From positions 507,521,444 through 507,585,443 of the forward strand of contig NC_053390.1 in the NCBI RefSeq assembly GCF_905171765.1: a stretch of DNA of 64,000 nt. Reading direction: 5' to 3'. The notes under the pieces are model-generated. The model ran no database searches. It was not told the DNA's origin and saw nothing but the letters and a program-made list of their open reading frames with translations. A program made the translations under genes and the position numbers. Shown here one piece after another: positions 24,250 through 35,883 of this stretch (positions are counted from its first letter, which is position 1; the number at the start of each line of letters is the position of its first letter). The DNA comes from Bufo bufo. Taxonomy: Eukaryota; Chordata; Amphibia; Anura; Bufonidae.

Positions 24250-25484
24250 CTGAAGAATTTCAGAAAGGCAGTCTTTAATGTTAAAGCTGAATCATTATGA
24301 AGCAAGGAGTGAATACATATTTTTCTTAAATCCCCCAAGTTCTAAAATGGATAAATCTTTAAAATAAACTTACACTTGGATTTACATGTCTAGGCTGCAG
24401 CATACAGCCAAAACCCCACTCACCTGTTGCTTGAAAAACATCCGCTTTACCTGCAAAGTTGTGGCCACCAAGAGTGGATGGGGTTTCAGCTATGTGGCAG
24501 CCGGTACACAAACTCCCCCAAGGCCAGTTTCAGAAGATCATGTTCACTGCATGAAACACATTCCCTATGGAAGCACGAATTTCTGTAGTGAACTCTACTC
24601 TTGTAACCAGACTTCATGGCATTATGATGATTTAAAATGATGCATATCTTCCCAACTTCAACTGTAATGATTTGTACCAACAGCAATATGAGAGTACACA
24701 TTATAGGTAGTGTCGGGCAGGGACACCACAGCATTATACATAATAATATTGTGCCTTCCAGTCAAAGGAGCACAGTTCACTACGGAATCCACTCACAAGA
24801 AGCGCGTTTCAAGCAGTGAAGGTGTTAGTCTAAAACTGACGTGAGCATAGGTTCACACAGTGTTTTCTGGAGAAGGTATTTGAGGCAGAATTTCCTGCAG
24901 GTTTTTCAGCCAAAGTTAAGTGAATTAAAACGAAAATACAAAAAAAGGAAAGCATTGCATTTCTCCTTCCTGCTGAACCCACTTCCAGATTAAGCTGAAA
25001 AACTCAAAAAAAGGAAAATCTGCCTCAAAAACCTCCTTAAACACTGTGAACCTACCTTAAATCTAAACAAAGCAGTCCCAAAAGGCCTTCGGTTTAGGAC
25101 CCTATTGATTTAACCTAAAATAAAAAGATAGTGGCAGCAAAGGTCATGAAAAAGCATGTTCCAAAGAGTGGAGATATAGTGCATCAGGTTATTGCCTAAC
25201 ACACAGACACCTGATCGCTCTGGAACAAATCCGCCTGGGTAGACTATATGGGAGGCCTAAAGAGCTGGTCTCCATTAGCGGATAATATTTTGCACCAAAT
25301 GACCAAGATGCTGCATTATTTCCTGTGAGCAATTAGTTCTCCCGCTGGTTGAATATGGGGAGGTGCGCAGGAGAGGAACAAAACTATAAAATGTATTGTA
25401 TCAGGTTTTGTGTTAATGCACATTATATGATAATTCATAGAACAAAAAATAGAAACCAAAAGTGAAAATAAAAATAAAAGTTAC
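24250..25484. other. Intron between w12 and w13, nothing recognised
   Basis: No transposase, LINE protein or strong inverted repeat was recognised. Short A-rich tracts occur near 24935-25020. Confidence 0.5.
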
Positions 25485-25614
25485 ATCCATATTCGTCACT
25501 GCCATCTCTACAGTCCTTTTTTCCATCACATTTCCAGAAAGAGGGGATACATTGATCTTCACTAGCACAAGCCCATTGTGCCATTTCACAAGACACCTTC
25601 TCCAGGTTACAGTC
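25485..25614 (-). CDS. LRP exon w12: LDLa module 6
   Basis: 130-nt exon, phase 0 in and phase 1 out. It starts [20 protein letters not shown] and continues [23 protein letters not shown]. Its final cysteine codon is split with w13 (t|gt). The donor, gtaact, is a weak match to consensus. Confidence 0.93.
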
Positions 25615-26795
25615 CTACAAGGTGGAGGAGAGCAATACATTATATTTTATGCTTTGTTTTAAAAAAAGATTGATAGAATGATCATTTTCCTTCTAAATGT
25701 CCTGCATGACCTTTACTGTCAGAAACTAATTGCTCACAGACTAGACCTATAAAGCAACTGTTCCAATATCATAGGAATAAAATAATGGATAGATGTACGA
25801 TAACCAATTACCAACACAAAATTAGCTGATTTGGTCCTTAAGTGTTTTCCAGCTACGAATTATCCCTCTATCCTCCGGATTGGGGGATAACCGTTATAGA
25901 TCCGCACAAGTCCGCTAGCTGAGATCATCAATGAATGAGCATCTTACGTCCACTGAAGCAGCAGTGTGCCTGCTCAATTACGGCTGCATTCAAACTGTAT
26001 TGGACTACCATATATAGCAGCATACAGCACTTGGCCATCCCCCAGAAGGCCCATGGAGATTAATGGCAGTGGCAGCACACATGCATGACCGCTGCTTCAT
26101 TCATACAGGACTCATGATCGAGAGACAGTGGTTGGGTACCCACTGACCACACTCGAGAAGTTCTATGTATTTGGAGGCATAAACCCCTCTAGTGTAGTGT
26201 TACTCATCTTCCGTCATTAGGACCCACTTGCTGGTCATGATTTGAGATTATACCACAGAATAAATACCTGTGCCAAGTCCTGATGCATTGACTAATTATA
26301 TCACCTACTCAATACTATTAACTCAGAAAATGTTACCGGAAGGTGGATTCCTGACGACTGGAGTTGAGGAATACTGCCTTAGGGCATCCACTCATGCTGC
26401 ATCTTACATACGTATTAAGAGCTCATGCACATGGCCGTAAGTGTTCGGGATCAGTATTTTGTGGATTTGAGGACCGCAGACCAACTGCATGCAACCATTT
26501 ACTTCTTACCTTCTGTAGAAATCTCCTATCCTTGTCCGCAAAATAGACAATAGGGCCTTTTTTTTTGCAGAGCCGTAGAACCGGCATTCAGATGCAGACA
26601 GCAGGCGGTCTGCTTTCCACATCTTTTGAGGTCCCATTAAGATTAATACAGTCCTGTGCATGAGCCCTTACTGTGTGGATTTGCAAGACACTGGGCCAAT
26701 TCAAGAGTTTGCTATGGGACCCTAATTTTTATAACTTTATGTCAGGTGAAGCCCACGACAACACCAATTGAATAGTTTGAATGCTGCAACCTTAC
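25615..26795. other. Intron between w11 and w12, one possible MITE
   Basis: Mostly unremarkable. Bases about 26415-26665 (gagctcatgcacatggccgtaag to gtcctgtgcatgagccctta) resemble the catgcac-ended MITEs elsewhere in the window, with an imperfect inverse end pair. Confidence 0.5.
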
Positions 26796-27031
26796 CTTTT
26801 CATCACTTCCATCCTTACAGTCTTTGGCATCATCACACTTCCATTCTTTCAAGATACATTCACCACTTTGACACCTAAAATCCCCATTCTGACAGTGCAG
26901 AGGTTTAGAGATTGTGCAGTTTACTTCATCCGAGTGATCTTCACAATCATTGTCTCCATCACAGTGCATGCTATATGGCACACACTGTCCATTTGTACAT
27001 CGGAATTTGCCACTGCTACACGTTTTAGGAC
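26796..27031 (-). CDS. LRP exon w11: LDLa modules 4 and 5
   Basis: 236-nt exon, phase 1 in and phase 0 out. Module 4 is CSSGKFRCTNGQCVPYSMHC with DGDNDCEDHSDEVNC, the most canonical ligand-binding core of the cluster. Module 5 is LHCQNGDFRCQSGECILKEW with CDDAKDCKDGSDEK. The last cysteine of module 5 is supplied by the first codons (DC) of w12. Confidence 0.94.
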
Positions 27032-27055
27032 CTGTAAGTAAAGACAGTTTGTGTA

Positions 27056-27187
27056 ATTGTAGGGCAATGATATCTAACCTGTGGCTTTCCAGCTGTTGCA
27101 AAACTACAACTCCCATCAATAGCTGTACGCTGTCAGAGGATGATGGGAATGGTGTTTTTGCAACAGCTAGAGAGTCACAAGTTGGAG
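27056..27187. repeat. Short palindromic MITE
   Basis: The sequence ccagctgttgcaaaactacaactcccatca and its approximate complement (gatgggaatggtgtttttgcaacagctag) form a foldback just upstream of w11. It is non-coding. Confidence 0.6.
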
Positions 27188-27817
27188 TATTGTGTTGCAA
27201 ATTCAACTTAAAACAGATACTGCCTTTTAAAATAAATTTTTTAGGTCAAAAATTCTGTTCCAATTAATATATATTTTTGTACTCAAGGCTTGCTTTTGTA
27301 ATACAGACCTCATAGGGGTAAATTTACTAAAGACTAACATTTCATATTCTAGGTACAATTCACATCAACTTTCTGCCATCAGTTATGATACAGTGTCAGG
27401 CCAAGGAAGCCTGCCCCTTCTACTTTTTGAAACCACCATGCAAAGGTGTGCAAGTATAAGAATCGATTTTATTTCCCCCTTTTCTCACATATTGCTGGCT
27501 ATAAAAAATAAATAAAAATAAAAAATTACCTAAATTAAAAGTTTTTGGTCAGTGTATGTTGGCATGCAGTTGCCTCAACTGGATTGAAAGTCATAGTAAA
27601 CTGTTTTTTCACATTTATTTTGTGAACAGCACATATTTTTTTATTTTTATGTCCCCTTTCCATAACAGTCGTTTTGATCTACAGGATGTCAGAGTTATGG
27701 TCACTGGAGGAGTGGCGCTAGAAGCTACAGTTCTGTGTGCAGTGGATTTTAATACCTTTTTATTTTATAATTTTTAAATTTTATTTCACTTTCCCTTTCA
27801 TTTAAACACCAACTTAC

Positions 27818-28033
27818 CACAGCCTTGCTCATCTGTTTCATCAAAGCAGTCTAGTTTTCCATCACATACAGAGCTCTGAGGAACACAACGAATGTTCCTA
27901 TCACAACGCATGGCACAGCTTTCTGAAGGGTTCCAGCAATTTTGCTCATCAGATCCATCAGGGCACTGGTGCACACCATCACAGCGATACCGATCCTCAA
28001 TACATTTTGTACCAGTTGCACATTGAAACAATC
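27818..28033 (-). CDS. LRP exon w10: LDLa modules 2 and 3
   Basis: 216-nt phase 1-1 exon coding two LDLa modules. The first is FQCATGTKCIEDRYRCDGV ending PDGSDEQNC. The second is CAMRCDRNIRCVPQSSVCDG ending FDETDEQGC. Calcium-cage acidic residues are kept in both, although the second has E-T in place of G-S. The donor is gtaagt. Confidence 0.94.
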
Positions 28034-28113
28034 CTTGGAGAAAAGCAAAAAAAAAAAATAGTAATTATATATTATATTAAAAAGCCTATTTATTCAGCTG
28101 TGTACAGGTTAAC

Positions 28114-28352
28114 GCCTCTTGCACACAACTATGTATTTTGTGAAACGGAACAGCTGGCCCCTGATAGAACAGTACTATCCTTGTCCGTGATGCGGACAAT
28201 AATAGGACATTTTTTTTTTGCGGAACGGAAACCGAATGCCCATGGAGTAACTTCCGTTTTTTGCGGACCCATTGAAATGAATTGTCCCACATACGGTGTG
28301 AAAAAAAATTAAATAAAAATATATAAAAGTTTGACGTTAGTGTGCCAGAGGC
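28114..28352. repeat. MITE with gcctcttgcacac termini
   Basis: The left end gcctcttgcacacaac and right end gtgtgccagaggc are imperfect inverse copies. The interior is G/C-rich with cggaacgg/ttgcggac motifs, like the MITEs at 402-712 and 52591-53667. Confidence 0.65.
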
Positions 28353-28689
28353 CTAAATCTAAGGTTTAATCTATTAGTGCGATAGAGTGTGCAGAATTGA
28401 GAGAGAGACAGATTGCTAGAAAGATAATTTTACACAAGATAGTAGCACCTGATAAAATATAGACAGCTAGGTGCAAGCCTAAGGGAACTTTGCTCAAGAA
28501 CCCAAGTAGAACACCAAAAAAGGCAGCATCCCTAGGAACAGTTGCAATTATTTTTTGAGTAATGATCTGCAGAGTTAAAGACGACACATTCCCTGTGTAT
28601 TTTAAGCAAAAACAATTTGTCTTACATTTTAAAAACAGGAAAGGGGGGGGGGGGGGACAAAAAAAAATAAAAAAATTTAAAAAAACACA

Positions 28690-30180
28690 CCTGAAGCAAA
28701 TGTTTGGGTACCCTGCATGGTTAGTACCTAGTAGCACCTCTGTTGGCAGGTATCACAGCTTATAAATAATTTTTATTATTTTTTTGCCAGCCAAGAGTCT
28801 TCCAATTCTTGTTATTTTTATCCATTCTTCCTTGCAAAAATCTTCCAGTTCTGAGAGATTCCTGGGCTGTCTCACACACACTGCTCATTTGAGGTCTAGT
28901 CAGACTTTCAGGTGATGTTATATCAGGGGACCTTGAGGGCCTTTTGAGGTAGTCTATTGTGGTGTGTTTAGGATCATTATCCATTTATAGAAGCCATCCC
29001 TCTTTTCAACTGCAGTTTTTTTGTTTGTTTTTTGTGCAGTTTACACGTTTATTGCTTGTAGAATTTGCCGGAATTTCATTGAATTCATTCTTCCCTCTAT
29101 CCATATAATATTCCCTGTGGCAGTGGCCGCAACAAGCATGATTGATCCACCCCAATGCTTAATGGTTGGAGAGGTGTTACTTTCACGAAATTCTGTGCCC
29201 CTTTTTGCTCCAAACATACCTTTGCCAAAGAGTTTTGTCGGTCCACAGGACTTGTTTTCTAAATGCATCAGGATTCTTTAGATGTTTTGCAAACTTCTGC
29301 CAATTTTGTGGTGAAAACGTGCAGTGCTAAGACATCGGCCAGAGGTCCCTTTAAGATGTTATGAGTGTTTTTGCTGTGACGCCAGTTGCATTTCACCAAC
29401 GAGGGACAGAGTCCCCCTAAATAGATGGTGATTGTGGAACCCAGGTGTAAGAATGCCGGAGTGGTGTAAGGGTAGCCTAAAATGTCCCTTTAGCTATGGC
29501 TGTGCATGTGCCACGGTGCCCCTACCTGGATATCCTGGAAATACACATTTTACAGGCGCAGGCAATAAATACACATGTTGACATAGAATCAACCATAGAA
29601 GATAGTAGAGGGGTGTAAAATGTGCTAATGCCACTCTGGGGCATTACAAATGCAGGATAGGTTTTATGATGACTCTTCCATGAAGGCCATATTTGTGCAG
29701 GTGTTGCTGAACATTAGAACAATGTACCACAACTCCAGAGTATGCTAAATCTTCCTGAAGGCCTTTTGCCTTTCTAGGAAGCTTACGAGCAGCTGTTTTT
29801 TTGCTTGGTCTTCCAGACAATCTCTTGACCTCCAGTGTTCCTGTTAACTGCCCTATCTTCATTACATTTTAAACTGGGGAAATAGAAAACTGAAAATGTT
29901 TTGCCATCTGCTTATAGCCCTTTTCTGCTTTGTGTGCCTCAACTATTTTCAGAGTGTTAAGCATCTGCTTAGAAGAACCCATGGCTGCTGTTTTTTGGGA
30001 CTGGGGTTAGTTGAGTATAGGTATTTATAAAGCTTTGAAAGTTGCATCAACAGGCCTTTCCAACAAGAATTGTGAACAAGCTTTAACCCCAACAGGAAGT
30101 TTAATGTCCAAGACCTCGGTCAAAGTTATGAGAGCTCAAATTTCCATGGGTTCCCATAGTTTTGCAAGGTACTCCTTTCC
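28690..30180 (-). mobile_element. Tc1/mariner element, decayed and interrupted
   Basis: Minus-strand fragments of a Tc1 transposase occur here: an early DNA-binding region KKTAARKLPRKAKGLQEDLA with HKYGLHGR (29644-29862), TIKHWGGSIMLVAA (29041-29268), and MDNDPKHTT followed by SPDITSPE (28760-28984). About 300 bases of unrelated sequence (roughly 29335-29640) sit inside. The boundaries are approximate. Confidence 0.8.
28760..29862 (-). pseudogene. Tc1-like transposase fragments
   Basis: Three disconnected minus-strand segments keep the G-G-S-I-M and M-D-N-D-P-K-H-T motifs of Tc1 transposases. The middle Asp block is recognisable. The final region has lost the usual N-P-I-E Glu motif. Frame changes and an insertion make it non-functional. 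Confidence 0.8.
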
Positions 30181-30291
30181 TTTTTCACTCAAACTGTACA
30201 AAACCGAAATGCACTGATTGCTTAAAATATTTAAAAGTGTGTTTCATGTTGAACTTTATGCCTTTTGGAGAAGTTCATTTCATCTTCAACT

Positions 30292-30509
30292 TAAAGGGGT
30301 TTTCCCATCACATACAATGGGGGCATATTGCTAGATATCACTTGTATGGGAGCAGAGTTTGGTGGTGGCCATACCCCAGGAAACCCAGGGTCCTCCAGCC
30401 ACCACTCCTTGTAGGTGTGGGTCCCAGAAATGGGACCCACACCGATCAGACAATGGGGGCATATCCTAGCGATATGCCCCCATTGTATGTGATGGGAATA
30501 CCCCTTTAA
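30292..30509. repeat. Foldback MITE near exon w9
   Basis: The arms taaaggggttttcccatcacatacaatgggggcatat and atatgcccccattgtatgtgatgggaatacccctttaa are near-perfect inverse repeats. The right edge is 48 bases from the coding end of w9. Confidence 0.85.
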
Positions 30510-30557
30510 ACTGAAACATAACATATACATACACATATTTTGTAACCTTTTCCTTAC

Positions 30558-30731
30558 CTGCCTTGCTACAATAGGTTGTGCAATTGTCTTCATCAGATCC
30601 ATCCAAGCAATCCTTCTCACCATCACATACAAAATCTGAAGACACACATTCTTTTCCATTCAGACATGGAAGAAATGCCCGTGGACAAAAAATGTCTGGA
30701 GTTGAAGTGTTTTCTGGTAAAGGTCCATTCC
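30558..30731 (-). CDS. LRP exon w9: linker plus LDLa module 1
   Basis: 174-nt phase 1-1 exon. After a Pro/Thr-rich linker (NGPLPENTSTPD) it encodes one LDLa module, FCPRAFLPCLNGKECVSSD then CDGEKDCLDGSDEDNC, with a full calcium cage. I placed the acceptor at gacag|gg (30732-30733) because it preserves phase with w8. A second AG at catttcag, near 30810, would break phase. A foldback MITE ends 48 bases beyond the donor. Confidence 0.87.
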
Positions 30732-30939
30732 CTGTCACGCACATTTCACAAATTGAAGATCCACCAGAAAAATCCATATAAATAAATACACATGGAAACA
30801 AACTGAAATGGTGTTTAGGAGGCAAAAAGAATGTTCAATTTTTATTTCATACTATCATTACTTATAGAAGCACTACCATAAAAAAAAAAAAAGTTTATTC
30901 TGTGGAATCAGAAGGGTGCATGATGTAAATTTTAATGAA

Positions 30940-31533
30940 GTTAAAGGACATCTGTCAGCAGATCCATACGTATAAAACTGGCTGACCTCTTGCATGTGCG
31001 CTTGGCAGCTGTAGGCATTTGTGTTGGTCCCATGTTACTGTGTGCCCACATTGCTGAGAAAAATAAAAGTTTTAATACATGCAAATTAGCTGTAACACCT
31101 AGAGGCTCCCTTTATCTGCAACTTTAACACTCTTTGCACTTTGACAGTGCCAGGTAGCATAGGGCAAGGGCGACACTGGTCACGCAACACCTGTTGTGGC
31201 CAGGATCACGGGGTAGTGGGGATCCCATAGAAATTTATGGGATCGCAATGGCAGTCTCAAGAAATCCAGCTGTGTAGCCCTTGCCTAAAAGTGATCATGT
31301 CTGGACCTGTCAAAGTGTAGAGGGTGCAGCAGCTGCAGAGATCCAAGCCTCTAGGAGTAATGACAACGCCCCTGTTGCTCCTAGAGGCATATTTGCATAT
31401 ATTAAAACAATTTTTCACAGCAATCAGGAGCATATGATCATGGGACCAACACATGCCTTCAGCTGCCAAGTGCACATGTAACAGGTCAGCCAGTATGATT
31501 AGTACAAGTCTGACAGATGCCCTATTGCTTTAA
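30940..31533. repeat. Foldback MITE (gacatctgtcagcag family), copy 1
   Basis: The left end reads aaaggacatctgtcagcagatcc with actggctgacctcttgcatgtgcgcttggcagctg. The right end carries the inverse cagctgccaagtgcacatgtaacaggtcagccagt and ctgacagatgcccta. Copy 2 lies at 33040-34036. A TA microsatellite follows. Confidence 0.8.
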
Positions 31534-31545
31534 TGCCTTTATGAT

Positions 31546-31565
31546 AGATAGATATATATATATAT

Positions 31566-31622
<57 letters not shown>
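31546..31622. repeat. (TA)n microsatellite
   Basis: About 75 bases of nearly pure TA dinucleotide with a few gata variants at the left edge. Confidence 0.95.
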
Positions 31623-31627
<5 letters not shown>

Positions 31628-31629
31628 TT

Positions 31630-32561
31630 TTTTTTGTTTAATTTCTGGTCCTCCGCTGTATCGTGTGACTGACATTCTGACTCCGCAACTGACAATGTCA
31701 TATGTGTTGACAGGAATTTCTCTATTCATTCCTATTGAAGCCTTGATGCAATATAAACCTGTGGGCAACAGATTTTGATTCCAAGCCCTATGATTGCATA
31801 GTCAAAAGGGGAGGACCCCAGAGGTCAATCACTATGGATTCCAAGCTAGTCTGTTACTGTGATCAAGAAAGCAGCAGAACCAATCCACAGTACTGGTTAG
31901 CATTAAGGCGCTACTAGGTTACTTACTAGGTGCCTATTAGGTTAGTGTTACCAACAACAGGGCTGGATTAAGCTTGGTGGAGGACCCTGGGCAAAATAGC
32001 TCGTGGGAGCACCTATACATTTTTAATTAGTTGGGGGAAATGTGCATATCCCTGAGCTGCATGCCTGTCCGCTACTGCCACACTAACATCCACCTGCCAT
32101 AGTTTTGTCCAACTTGGCAGTCAATCCACATTCTAGGATAGACCCAGCAGTTAGTCCAGCCACAGCCTAGGGGAAGTCTACTTTTATAGCTGCATTTTGA
32201 AATATGGCAGTGGCAGGCTGTTCCAGCAGAGGTTACCATGTCTGGCATAGTGAACAATGCAGGAAACAGATAGATCCGCAAGTTCTACAAAGGGATCTGA
32301 CCACTTTCCAGAAGAAATGCCATCTTTCACCTGGACAAATAGCCCTGTATCCATTCTTTATAGTGGTGGAGGTCCCGGGACACGCACCCTGGGTGCCCAC
32401 TCTTTAATCATCACTTACCACTAATTCCCCTACACCAACTGCTAATTGAAATTACATGTGTCTGGAGAGACTAGTTTTCCATCATTTGCAGGTTTAGTAA
32501 ATATGCCCTTTTTGTTTCTACCATTTGCTAGAAGGGTAGCCTGGAAGACCTGAGAACTTAC
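31630..32561. other. Intron between w8 and w9, nothing recognised
   Basis: No recognised coding or element structure. It contains ordinary intronic sequence up to the donor of w8. Confidence 0.5.
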
Positions 32562-32681
32562 CATCAAAGCAGCTAACCTGGTCATCTGGGCATAGACAGC
32601 GTACAGCATCTCTGGACCCGTGTACACAGATCTCTTCTGACATACAGCCACCATTGTCCAAGCTGCATGCAGATTGACTAC
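32562..32681 (-). CDS. LRP exon w8: EGF-like module
   Basis: 120-nt phase 1-1 exon. The start SACSLDNGGCMSEEICV is the classic N-G-G-C EGF that caps LRP propellers, followed by VRCLCPDDQVSCFDG. It is separated from w7 by a 78-base intron, among the shortest in the gene. The next exon opens the ligand-binding LDLa cluster. Confidence 0.93.
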
Positions 32682-32759
32682 CTTAAAATACAATTACATT
32701 TTATTTGCAACAAACCAGTACCACAATTCATATTTCACTAAACCTATTTATAAATGTAC

Positions 32760-32969
32760 CTTTAACCTGACTAGAGGTTATTATTGCAAGTTTAGTCAGG
32801 TTTACTTCATTAACAGTGGAAATAATCTTCATTGTTTTTCTATCCCATATTTCAATAACTGGATTGTTGTAAGAAATCAAATATGGCTCGAAGGAATCCA
32901 TCAGTATGCTTGTGAAATTGTCTTTTAAGTGGAAGAGTCTGTCTTTAAGGAGGCCGAATGAATACAAGC
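32760..32969 (-). CDS. LRP exon w7: closing blade of second propeller
   Basis: 210-nt phase 1-1 exon. It starts LYSFGLLKDRLFHLKD and ends KLAIITSSQVK immediately before an EGF exon. No YWTD motif is visible; the identity rests on position between w6 and w8, correct splice signals and unbroken phase. The sequence around WDRKTMKIIS looks like an outer propeller strand. Confidence 0.87.
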
Positions 32970-33039
32970 CTAGCCAAAAAAAAAAAAAAATTTAAAAAAT
33001 GCAGTCTAAAAAGGATTTCCCCCCATTGTCGTATGACTT

Positions 33040-34036
33040 AAGGGCATCTGTCAGCAGATTTTTACCTATGAAACTGGCTGATCTGTTATATGTGCGCTTG
33101 GCAGCTGAAGACATCCGTGTTGTTCCCATGTACATATGTGCCCACATTGCTGAGAAAAACAATTTTTTAATATATGCAAATGAGCCTCTAGGAGCAACGG
33201 GGGAGTTTCCATTACACAGAGGCTCAGCTCTCTCAGCAATTGCCGAGCCCTCTTCACTTTGATAGGATCAGATGTGATGTTTTCACTGCCTGGCTCCATC
33301 AATTAAAGTGCAGAGGGCACAGCAGTTGCAGAGAAAGCAGAGCTTCTAGATGTAACAGCTACTCCTCTTTGCATATATTAGGCTACTTTCACACTTGCGG
33401 CAGAGAGATCCGGCAAGCAGTTCCGTCGCCGGAACTGCCTGCCGGATCAGGCAAAATGTATGCTAACTGATGGCATTAGTAAGACTGATCAGGATCCTGA
33501 TCAGTCTTAAAAATGCCTGATCAGTCGAAAAAATGCATTGAAATGCCGGATCCGTCTTTCCGGTGTCATCCGGCAAAAACGGATCCGGCATTTATTTTTT
33601 CACCTTTTTTTCAGTCTGCGCATGCGCATACCGGAAAGACGGATCCGGCATTCCGGTATTCTGAATGCCGGATCCGGCACTAATACATTCCTATGGGAAA
33701 AAATGCCTGATCCGGCATTCAGGCAAGTCTTCAGTTTTTTTAGCCGGAGATAAAACCGTAGCATGCTACGGTTTTCTCTTTTGCCTGATCAGTCAAAACG
33801 ACTGAACTGAAGACATCCTGATGCAAACTGAACGGATTACTCTCCATTCAGAATGCATGGGGACATACCTGATCAGTTCTTTTCCGGTATAGAGCCCCTG
33901 TGACGGAACTCTATGCCGGAAAAGAACAACGCAAGTGTGAAAGTAGCCTAAAACATTTTGTTTCTAAGAAATGGGGGCACATGGGATCAACACAAATGCC
34001 TTCAGCTGCCAATCACACATGGTCAGCCAGTTTCAT
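33040..34036. repeat. Foldback MITE (gacatctgtcagcag family), copy 2, interrupted
   Basis: The left part (33040-33380) matches copy 1 at 30940-31533 from catctgtcagcagat through gcatatatta. The right part (33949-34036) resumes with aaacattttgtttctaag, ending cttcagctgccaatcacacatggtcagccagttt. The element at 33381-33948 separates them. Confidence 0.78.
33381..33948. mobile_element. MITE with ggctactttcacacttgcg termini, TA target
   Basis: The termini ggctactttcacacttgcg and cgcaagtgtgaaagtagcc are perfect inverse copies. TA flanks both sides, and comparison with the unoccupied relative near 31395-31410 (gcatatattaaaaca) shows TA is the duplicated target. The interior is rich in ccggatc/gatccgg. 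A relative lies at 57925-58315. Confidence 0.85.
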
Positions 34037-34300
34037 TGGCAAAACACGAACACCGGAAATGTGCGTTCCGCATCTTGCGGACCACGAATTGCCGGGATGC
34101 TCATAGAAAATGCCTTTTCTTGTTCGCAATTGCGGACAATAGGACATGTTCTCTTTTTTTGGCAGAACGGAAGTGCGGATCCGCAAAAGCAGATGCGGTC
34201 AGCACATTAAAAATGAATGGGTCCGCACCTGTTCTGCAAAATTGTGGAACGGATGCGGACCCATTTTGCGGACATGTGAATGGACCTTAAGGATAACATG
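34037..34300. repeat. G/C-rich MITE
   Basis: A stretch with gaacaccggaaatgtgcgttccgc and gttctgcaaaattgtggaacggatgcggacc, similar to 60343-60617. It abuts the end of the 33040 MITE. Confidence 0.55.
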
Positions 34301-34348
34301 TATTGTCTTGTCCATAATATTGTACCCAAAATCGCTTCCCTGGAATAT

Positions 34349-35648
34349 GGGGCGTCGCTAGGTTAAACATTCAGGGCCTGGGCCCCAAATGTTTTGTCCC
34401 GGGCTCCGAATGTCCTGCCTGCCAGATACAACTGTATTGCCATCCTCAGGACGGCAATACAATTGAATCTAGTGTACTGGAAGAGCTGAAGGACCTGTGA
34501 TGACATCACAGGTCATGTGGTCAGTAAAACCGGCAGTGGTTGAAGACCTGCAATGATGTCCCCATCATGTGACCAGTGCAGGAGGACTGCATTGAAGTGG
34601 ATAAGTCCTGGGGGAAGAAGCTGTAGTGAGGTCTGCTACATGAGAAGAGGTAAGTGAAGGGCGAGGCAAAGGAATGCTGGGAGTTCTGGTTATTTTACTC
34701 GGATTGTATGTTAGGGCTGAAGGGATGGATGTTCTTTAGATGGGACTGTATGTTGGAGGGGCCTGGAGAGATTGTGTGATGTGGCTGGGCGATGTGATTT
34801 ACATGGGACTGAATGTTGAGGGGTTATTTTTACATGGGATTGCATGTTTGAGGCAGCTGTGGGAGGGGGTGATCTTTACATGGGACTGTATATTGAAGGG
34901 GGCTGGAGAGATAGTCCCATGTAAATAACATCAGACCATGGCAGAGGGAAATTATGTTATTTACATAGGACTGTATATTGAGGGGCTTAAGGACATAAAA
35001 CTGTCTTATTTCTAATAAGAGCATTATGGGGGGCCTCATTACTGCTGAGAGGTCTGTAGAGAGTTTTCTTACCACTGGGGGCACAATAGGAGGCATTCTT
35101 TCTACTGGGGGCTTGGTGAGGGTATTAATACTGGAGGCTCTTCTACTAATGAAGAGACTCTTGGGAAGTATTATCACTGTTGTGGCACTATAGGGGACAG
35201 TATTACTAATGAGGGCATTCTAGAAGGGAATTACTATTGGTGGGACTACGAGGAGCACTATTACTATGGGGGGGGGGGGGAACTATCTGTAGGGCATTGA
35301 TATTTCCGCAGGATAGTATTTGGGAGCACAGCAAGCAGCAGGATAACACTGTTGGGACTCCAGGTTGGGGGAAGACTATAGAAAAGTGAGGACGCTAAGA
35401 TTTCTGTATGTCACACTCTGCAGAGATGAGGCACGGCTGAAAGAAGTTGTCTGGATCGAATAGAGAAGATGACAGAAGATCTACATTGGAGGAGACGTCA
35501 ACTGTGAGAGGTATGTACTGCTGTATAGCAAGTGCAGCAAAATGCTATGTGGCGGGATGGGGGGTGCAGGGGCTGGTGAGAGTCGACAAAGAATTGGGCC
35601 CTATTCATTGGGGCTTGGGCCCCGGATCTTTTGAGACCCTAGCAATGC
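34349..35648. mobile_element. Non-autonomous DNA element with ggcgtcgctagg termini
   Basis: The left end ggggcgtcgctaggttaaac and right end gagaccctagcaatgc are imperfectly inverse. The outer parts share gggcctgggccc and gggcttgggccc in inverse order. The interior holds degenerate repeats of acatgggactgtatgttgagggg (34735-35000). No transposase is visible. Confidence 0.6.
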
Positions 35649-35883
35649 AGCATATTTTCAATATCAGCTGTTCTTTTCTGAAATGTATTACTCGGTAGAG
35701 TTCATGGATGCCCATTTTCCAAGCAAGATGCTTACTTATTTTGTGCACCAGATCTACCACCACTGTTTATTTGCCAGTTGTGTCATGTACCTGCAGTTTG
35801 GGAAATCTATCACAATCGAACCTGGTTAACCTGTGATAGTGACCCTCAGGTAAGGTCTACCAGGAAAATAAAAAACTACTTAC

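Noticed and set aside
30732..30812. Alternative upstream acceptor (catttcag) for exon w9
   Set aside because: It would enter in the wrong phase relative to w8; the gacag acceptor at 30732-30733 keeps the frame and starts the linker naturally.
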